NCBI GenBank assembly: GCA_002450155.1
Contig: DJYO01000031.1
Location: 1-20,807 of the forward strand
Source: Mageeibacillus sp. UBA6976
GTDB taxonomy: Bacteria; Bacillota; Clostridia; Saccharofermentanales; Saccharofermentanaceae
Reading direction: 5' to 3'
Length of the DNA: 20,807 bases
The notes under the pieces were generated by a model, which worked only from the letters and a program-made list of their open reading frames with translations, was not told where the DNA came from and ran no database searches. This document shows positions 16,034 through 20,807 of this stretch, one piece after another (within the stretch, counting starts at the first letter, position 1; each line of letters opens with the position of its first letter). A program made the position numbers and the translations under genes.

Positions 16034-16049
16034 AACCTTAATTAGGGTT
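16034..16049 (+). promoter_or_regulatory. Palindromic operator candidate between GGDEF and polymerase genes
   Basis: AACCTTAATTAGGGTT is an inverted repeat matching at 14 of 16 positions. It overlaps the first bases of a TTGACA box (16048-16053) that is the likely -35 of the polymerase gene. It does not match the Bacillus SOS box pattern GAAC-N4-GTTC. A regulator bound here could affect both divergent genes. Confidence 0.4.
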
Positions 16050-16053
16050 GACA
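16048..16053 (+). promoter_or_regulatory. -35 box candidate for the polymerase/YolD operon
   Basis: A perfect TTGACA lies 30 bases before the ATG at 16083. No good -10 is found at 17 bases; AT-rich sequence about 18-22 bases downstream (GAAATATTAA) is the only candidate. If used, the leader would be very short. Confidence 0.35.
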
Positions 16054-16082
16054 AAAAATCTTTCGGGTGTGGAAATATTAAT

Positions 16083-17561
16083 ATGGACAGAACTTATATC
16101 GCAATAGACCTTAAATCCTTCTATGCTTCGGTGGAATGTGTGGAGAGGGGGCTCGATCCCCTTAACACCCATCTTGTTGTAGCTGACAAGAGCCGCACGG
16201 ATAAGACTATCTGTTTGGCTGTATCCCCGTCTCTTAAGAGCTATGGTATACCCGGGAGAGCAAGGCTCTTCGAAGTGGTGCAGCGTGTAAGCCAGCTCAA
16301 TATGGACAGAAAGTATAGGAACGGCGGGAGAGCTTTTTCAGGTAAGAGCCATTTTGCATCTGAGCTGGATGCTGATCCCACTCTTGAAGCAGACTACATA
16401 GTGGCGACGCCTCAGATGTCCCATTATATGAACGTAAGCGCCAGAATATACGGGATATACCTTAAGTATGTGGCGCCTGAGGATATATTTGCATATTCGA
16501 TAGACGAGGTGTTTATTGATTGCACCTCCTATCTTGAGATCTATAAGACGGATGCCCATGATTTTGCCAGGATGCTGATAAGGGATGTTCTCGATGAGAC
16601 GGGAATAACGGCTACCTGCGGGATAGCGAACAACATGTATCTTTGCAAGGTGGCAATGGATATCGTCGCTAAGCATATAGATGCTGATTCTGACGGAGTC
16701 AGGGTTGCTTCTTTGACAGAGAGGGAATACAAGGAGAAACTCTGGGAGCACAGGCCCATTACCGACTTCTGGAGGGTAGGTCACGGCATTGCCGCAAGAC
16801 TTGAGAAATACGGTCTTTATACCATGGGTGATATTGCGGAATTCTCCCTTGACCGCGGCAGGGTAGAGATGCTCTATAAGCTTCTGGGCAAGAATGCCGA
16901 GCTCCTTATAGATCACGCCTGGGGGATAGAGCCTACCGGGATATCGGATGTCAAGGCATATAAACCTGATTCTGAGAGCCTAAGTTCCGGACAGGTCCTC
17001 CAGCATCCCACATCCTATGAACATACCAGGCTTATCGTCTGGGAGATGGCGGACTCAATGTCACTTGACCTTGTGGCAAAAAAACTTGTTACGGATCAAC
17101 TGGTGCTCACCATTGGATACGACGCCGCAAGTCTTGAGAGCGGGAATTACAGGGGCGAGATTGCCATAGATTACTATGGCAGGATGGTGCCCAAGCATGC
17201 CCACGGGACCATTAACCTTGACAGGCATACTTCATCCACAAGAAAGATAACAGAGGCCGTTATGGAGCTCTTTGATAAGATCGCAGATAAGGACCTTAAG
17301 ACCAGGCGGATCAATCTTGCTGCCTGCGGTCTTATAAGGGATGAAGACGTGCCTGCTTATGAGAGATATGAGCAGCTGAGCTTATTTGATCTTGATAAGG
17401 AAGATACCGGAGATCAGGATAAGAAGGAGAGAAAGCTTCAGGAGACTATGCTCCAGCTCAAGAATAAGTTTGGCAAGAATGCTGTTATCAAGGCGAGAAA
17501 CCTTGAAGAAGGCGGGACTGCCATAGAGCGCAATAACCAGATCGGAGGGCATAAGGCATGA
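16083..17561 (+). CDS. Y-family (UmuC/UvrX-type) translesion DNA polymerase
   Basis: This 492-residue enzyme copies across damaged DNA with low fidelity. Catalytic metal ligands are Asp9 (IAIDLKSFYASVE) and Asp141/Glu142 (YSIDEVFID); Phe13/Tyr14 are in the steric-gate region. The thumb helix-hairpin-helix (about 225-280) and little finger (~300-415) follow. A beta-clamp binding motif QLSLF sits at 429-433, then a charged tail with AGKL-free but basic helical content to 492. The insert around 70-110 and the YolD-like partner place it with the Firmicute UvrX/YqjW group rather than DinB itself. The ribosome binding site is weak (GGTGTGG), but the start fits the first beta strand. The next gene overlaps by four bases, so the two are translationally coupled. 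Confidence 0.9.
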   Translation: MDRTYIAIDLKSFYASVECVERGLDPLNTHLVVADKSRTDKTICLAVSPSLKSYGIPGRARLFEVVQRVSQLNMDRKYRNGGRAFSGKSHFASELDADPTLEADYIVATPQMSHYMNVSARIYGIYLKYVAPEDIFAYSIDEVFIDCTSYLEIYKTDAHDFARMLIRDVLDETGITATCGIANNMYLCKVAMDIVAKHIDADSDGVRVASLTEREYKEKLWEHRPITDFWRVGHGIAARLEKYGLYTMGDIAEFSLDRGRVEMLYKLLGKNAELLIDHAWGIEPTGISDVKAYKPDSESLSSGQVLQHPTSYEHTRLIVWEMADSMSLDLVAKKLVTDQLVLTIGYDAASLESGNYRGEIAIDYYGRMVPKHAHGTINLDRHTSSTRKITEAVMELFDKIADKDLKTRRINLAACGLIRDEDVPAYERYEQLSLFDLDKEDTGDQDKKERKLQETMLQLKNKFGKNAVIKARNLEEGGTAIERNNQIGGHKA

Positions 17562-17959
17562 GCAGATACAGTAAGATCTTAGACCTTTCCAGGCCCGAGT
17601 ATCCAGATATACCCAAAATGCCGATAGAAGACAGGGCTGCCCAGTTCTCCCCCTTTGCTGCTGTAGTAGGTTATGAAGATGCTGTGGCTGAGGAATCAAG
17701 GCTTACGGAGAGAAGAATAGAACAGAGCGAGGATGAGGCCGCTAAACTTGATATGAGCCTTGCAAGATTAAGAGAAGAGATATCTCAGACTCCTCTTATA
17801 AAGGCTACCTATTATGTCCCGGACCTTAAGAAAGACGGGGGAGAATATGTAAGCAAGGAAGGACATGTAAGGCGTATCGACGAAGTCTGCGGCCTGCTTA
17901 TATTTACCGACAGGACCAGTATAAAGATAGCGGATCTTATAGAACTTGACTTTGTCTAG
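17558..17959 (+). CDS. YolD-like protein, partner of the Y-family polymerase
   Basis: This 133-residue protein begins in an ATGA overlap with the polymerase gene. The segment IEDRAAQFSPFAAVVGYEDAV (about residues 23-43; shown here only as landmarks D25, R26, F30, P32, F33) is typical of YolD-like proteins found beside umuC/uvrX-type genes in Firmicutes. A helical region at 45-75 and a beta-rich C-terminal half with an Asp/Arg-containing strand (TDRTSIKIADL) follow. YolD proteins are thought to assist or regulate the polymerase, much as UmuD acts with UmuC. I see no terminator in the 136 bases after its stop. Confidence 0.75.
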   Translation: MSRYSKILDLSRPEYPDIPKMPIEDRAAQFSPFAAVVGYEDAVAEESRLTERRIEQSEDEAAKLDMSLARLREEISQTPLIKATYYVPDLKKDGGEYVSKEGHVRRIDEVCGLLIFTDRTSIKIADLIELDFV

Positions 17960-18047
17960 AAGGCGCCCGGATCCTCTAAGGAGATGGAATATCATTCACT
18001 TCTTGGATTAAATGTTCTATAAGGTCACGTTCTAAGGGCGAAAGCCG

Positions 18048-18056
18048 TGGTAGAAT
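18048..18056 (+). promoter_or_regulatory. Extended -10 promoter candidate for the deacetylase gene
   Basis: TGGTAGAAT, identical to the box at 252-260, lies 39 bases before the ATG at 18096. Transcription would start near 18063, and the leader would carry the AGAAGGA ribosome binding site. No -35 box is clear. Confidence 0.45.
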
Positions 18057-18095
18057 ATTAGGGTATCTATTGTAACCGGAAGAAGGATAATTCTA

Positions 18096-19238
18096 ATGCA
18101 CAATATTAATAAAGCCATATCAAGCGCCCTTGTAGCGGCGGCTCTTTTATCTGCCCTCTCTGGCTGCGCAAAAAAGCCGGAGGAATCTGCCATATCAGAG
18201 TCTGTGGCATCTGAAGCGGCCCGGATAGAGCAGTCAGTATCACAGAGCGTTATAGAGACTAGCGCCATACCGACTCTCAGTAATGCAGAGTATGAAGCCG
18301 CCGGGATCAACGAGCTTAACTCCGTGCCGATCCTTATGTATCACAGGATCTACGGCATGACTAACGAAGAGACATCCTATACCGGAGGCAATGTCGATGC
18401 CGATGGCTATAACAGGACTTCGGAGGCGTTTGAAGCGGACCTGCGCAGTTTCTACGAACAGGGATACCGTATGATGAGGCTTACAGATTTTGTAGACGGA
18501 TATATAGATGTTCCCTTTGGCTACAGCCCTCTTATAATTACTTTCGATGACGGTATCAGAGATGTGGTGCTGGAAGGCTGGAATGATGACGGCACTCCCA
18601 TATTCGATCCCACATGTGCCATCGCCATATTGGAGAAGATAAAGGCAGAATATCCGGACTATAATGTAACTGCCACATTCTTTGTTAATTCAGGCCTGTT
18701 CGGCAACGGAGAAGACGACTATAAGATCCTTGAATGGATGGTGGACAACGGCTACGACATAGGCAACCACACCCGTGACCATGCAAAACTCGGGGACTGC
18801 ACGGCAGAAGAGATCGAGCAGCAGGTTGGTTATATCTATAAGTTATTAGACGGGATAATACCGGGAAGATATGTTGACATAGTAGCTCTGCCCTTTGGAT
18901 CACCTGAATCCATGGGTCCTGATACTCCCCAGTATAACAAGATATTTGAAGGTACATATGACGGTTTCAGTTATACCTCGAGAGCATCTCTTCTGTGCGG
19001 ATGGACAAGGGCGTATTCTCCCTTTGTAAGAGATTATGACCGCACCTGCATCAGGAGGATCAGGGCATACGATAACAACGGCACTGACTGGGATATCGAG
19101 GATAACTTTAATCAGCTTAATAACGGCAGACGGTATATCTCAGACGGCAATCCCGATACCATCGTATTCCCTGCATCAGATAACAGCAGCGGAGATTGGC
19201 TCAAGGATACCTATGATCACCAGGTTATAGCTTATTAG
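18096..19238 (+). CDS. Polysaccharide deacetylase (NodB-fold) lipoprotein
   Basis: A 380-residue exported lipoprotein. The signal sequence ends in the lipobox LSGC with Cys24 as the lipidated residue, followed by a Ser/Glu-rich linker. The NodB-type deacetylase domain starts near residue 75. Motif 1 is TFDDG at 149-153 (catalytic Asp151, metal-binding Asp152). Motif 2 is HTRDH at 225-229 with both metal-binding His. LPFGSP at 265-270 is in the place of motif 3. These enzymes remove N-acetyl groups from peptidoglycan or other extracellular polysaccharides; the substrate here is not determined. AGAAGGA eight bases before the ATG supports the start. It follows the YolD gene after 136 bases with its own promoter-like box. 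Confidence 0.88.
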   Translation: MHNINKAISSALVAAALLSALSGCAKKPEESAISESVASEAARIEQSVSQSVIETSAIPTLSNAEYEAAGINELNSVPILMYHRIYGMTNEETSYTGGNVDADGYNRTSEAFEADLRSFYEQGYRMMRLTDFVDGYIDVPFGYSPLIITFDDGIRDVVLEGWNDDGTPIFDPTCAIAILEKIKAEYPDYNVTATFFVNSGLFGNGEDDYKILEWMVDNGYDIGNHTRDHAKLGDCTAEEIEQQVGYIYKLLDGIIPGRYVDIVALPFGSPESMGPDTPQYNKIFEGTYDGFSYTSRASLLCGWTRAYSPFVRDYDRTCIRRIRAYDNNGTDWDIEDNFNQLNNGRRYISDGNPDTIVFPASDNSSGDWLKDTYDHQVIAY

Positions 19239-19371
19239 TTATCATCACTGAACAATTCTTATAAGCGATATACAACCATCGGTGCCGCAATGCTGGACAA
19301 GGCGGGTATTCACTGCTGATGGTTCAGATAATAGATAACGAGCCTGCGCTCTCACAGATATCAGGATCCTG

Positions 19372-19380
19372 TGATATAAT
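19372..19380 (+). promoter_or_regulatory. Extended -10 promoter for the right-end lipoprotein
   Basis: TGATATAAT is a perfect extended -10, putting transcription start near 19387 and giving a leader of about 68 bases. An inverted repeat upstream (ACCATCGGTG near 19276 and CACTGCTGATGGT near 19311) has no T tract, so it is not an obvious terminator. Confidence 0.5.
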
Positions 19381-19454
19381 TACCGGCTCGCTTCAGGTTT
19401 GTTTAAGGTAAGGGTTTTATATTAGGCTCATACCACAAATGTGAGGTGAGCAAT

Positions 19455-20807
19455 ATGAAACACAAAAAACTGTTAGGAATTTCGGCACTGGTAACTATTG
19501 CCGCCATGCTGGTCTCTCTATCGGCCTGCAATACAGAGAATACTGAGACTACATCTGCAATAGAAACTCTGACCGAAGAAGATATCGATATAACAGATGA
19601 GATAACTGATTCATCAGACGGTGGCCATGCCATAGAAGCAGACGGACAGAGCAAGGAATACTCCAATATCAAGGTAACAAAGACCGGTGATTCAGATGCA
19701 GGTGACGAAGCGGATTTCTACGGAGATAACGCAGCCATATTTGCAACAAATGGTGCTACGCTGGATCTTACGGAAATCGCAGTAGAAACTAATGGCACTC
19801 ATGCCAATGCGGTTTTCAGCTACGGCGAGGGAACCACGGTTAATATAAGTGATTCGGTAATAACTACGTCAGGTAACTGCTCCGGAGGTCTCATGACAAC
19901 AGGTGGTGGCACCATGAATGCAGATAACTGCACGGTGCACACCAGCGGCAATTCATCTGCAGCCATAAGATCTGACAGAGGCGGCGGGACAGTTACTGTT
20001 ACAGGCGGATCTTATACTACGGACGGAACCGGATCTCCTGTTATTTATTCCACAGCGGATATAACCGTAAGTGATGCATATCTTGAATCCACGGCATCCC
20101 AGGGTGTAGTGGTCGAAGGTCAGAACTCCGTAACACTTAATGACGTTACATTGGTAGCAGATAACAACACCAAGAATTCGGATAAATCAGATTACTACCA
20201 GGCCATAATGATCTACCAGTCTATGTCAGGTGACGCAGATCAGGGTCTTGCAGAGTTTACAATGACAGGGTCTTCTCTTACAAATGTTAATGGAGATGTC
20301 TTCTTTGTTAATAACACCACAGCTGCCATAACTCTTGAAGATACCGAGATCATAAATCAGGATGCAGATGGTCTGCTTCTCCGTGCATGCGCTGCCGGAT
20401 GGGGCACAGAAGGATCAAATGGAGGCAAGGTGGACTTCTATCTTAGAAAGATGGATATTGAAGGCGATATCGCTGTAGATTCCATATCTGCCCTTAATCT
20501 GTATCTTAGCTCAGACACGGTCTACGAAGGCTCTGTTAACGCAGATAACGAAGGCGAGGTCTATGTAGAGATAGATTCAGGATCCAAGTGGATACTTACA
20601 GGCGATTCCTATGTCACATCTCTTACCTGCGATGAAGATGCAATCGATCTTAACGGCTATACTCTTTATGTAGACGGCGTGGCTTATCAGGAAGGTGCCA
20701 GCTCAGCAGGCGAAGCCATAGATATGGAAGTAAGCTCTTCTGCAGGGCAGGGAATGCCAGATGAACCTCCCATGGGAACGCCAGGGGACGGCAATGAGCC
20801 TCCTGCA
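19455..20807 (+). CDS. Beta-helix-type surface lipoprotein, N-terminal part
   Basis: The frame is open from the ATG at 19455 to the last base (451 codons, no stop), so the gene continues past the window. GAGGTGAG lies before the ATG. A lipoprotein signal peptide ends in LSAC with Cys25. An acidic Thr-rich linker (26-65) follows, then a region of short beta repeats rich in Thr, Gly, Asn and Asp (~68-410), such as TVNISDSVITTSGN and ITVSDAYLES, typical of a right-handed beta helix. The extreme end is Pro/Gly-rich (MPDEPPMGTPGD), probably a linker to another domain. I recall similar Clostridia surface proteins, often labelled hypothetical or adhesin-like. The likely place is the outer face of the membrane; the ligand is unknown. 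Confidence 0.82.
   Translation, partial: MKHKKLLGISALVTIAAMLVSLSACNTENTETTSAIETLTEEDIDITDEITDSSDGGHAIEADGQSKEYSNIKVTKTGDSDAGDEADFYGDNAAIFATNGATLDLTEIAVETNGTHANAVFSYGEGTTVNISDSVITTSGNCSGGLMTTGGGTMNADNCTVHTSGNSSAAIRSDRGGGTVTVTGGSYTTDGTGSPVIYSTADITVSDAYLESTASQGVVVEGQNSVTLNDVTLVADNNTKNSDKSDYYQAIMIYQSMSGDADQGLAEFTMTGSSLTNVNGDVFFVNNTTAAITLEDTEIINQDADGLLLRACAAGWGTEGSNGGKVDFYLRKMDIEGDIAVDSISALNLYLSSDTVYEGSVNADNEGEVYVEIDSGSKWILTGDSYVTSLTCDEDAIDLNGYTLYVDGVAYQEGASSAGEAIDMEVSSSAGQGMPDEPPMGTPGDGNEPPA

Noticed and set aside
16338..16916. Open frame of 192 codons on the minus strand inside the polymerase gene
   Set aside because: Antisense shadow of a gene with intact catalytic motifs; no start signal or family resemblance.

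Overview
The window looks like a low-to-mid GC Firmicute, most likely a gut or rumen Clostridia member (Lachnospiraceae/Oscillospiraceae-like). Supports are strong AGGAGG-type ribosome binding sites, a Y-family polymerase paired with a YolD-like gene, a SpoVK/CbbX-like AAA+ protein, and a Spy0128-type surface stalk. This placement is inferred from gene families, not from a marker gene. I see no rRNA, tRNA, CRISPR array, insertion sequence or phage structural gene.

Layout. 1-1940 (+): the 3' end of a PnuC-like NMN/vitamin transporter, a small unrecognised membrane protein, and D-lactate dehydrogenase. 1937-4743 (-): an AAA+ ATPase carrying an RNA polymerase alpha-CTD-like helical domain, a 260-base inverted-repeat-rich leader, and an acidic membrane protein. 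4857-7119 (+): an OmpR-type response regulator and its histidine kinase, closed by a terminator. 7353-11996 (+): a 1547-residue surface protein with a signal peptide, a fibro-slime domain and eight tandem isopeptide-type domains, closed by a textbook terminator. 12178-14353 (+): a TPR-like acidic protein translationally linked to a Lon-like AAA+ ATPase that has no protease domain, ended by two tandem terminators. 14427-14816 (+): a Nudix hydrolase that appears to be leaderless. 14817-15983 (-): a membrane GGDEF protein. 16083-17959 (+): an error-prone Y-family polymerase with a beta-clamp motif and a YolD-like partner. 18096-end (+): a polysaccharide deacetylase lipoprotein and a partial lipoprotein of beta-helix type that runs off the right edge.

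How the parts may work together. The two-component system and acidic membrane protein sit beside the giant surface protein, and two cell-envelope lipoproteins lie at the right end, so much of the window concerns the cell surface. Nudix, polymerase Y and YolD form a small nucleotide-pool and DNA-damage group. The two least familiar items are the TPR/Lon-like AAA+ pair and the alpha-CTD/AAA+ protein with its structured upstream region; these are the best candidates for something undescribed. Several promoters share an extended -10 box (TGnTATAAT or TGnTAGAAT) with poor -35 boxes. No stretch over 300 bases lacks a gene.
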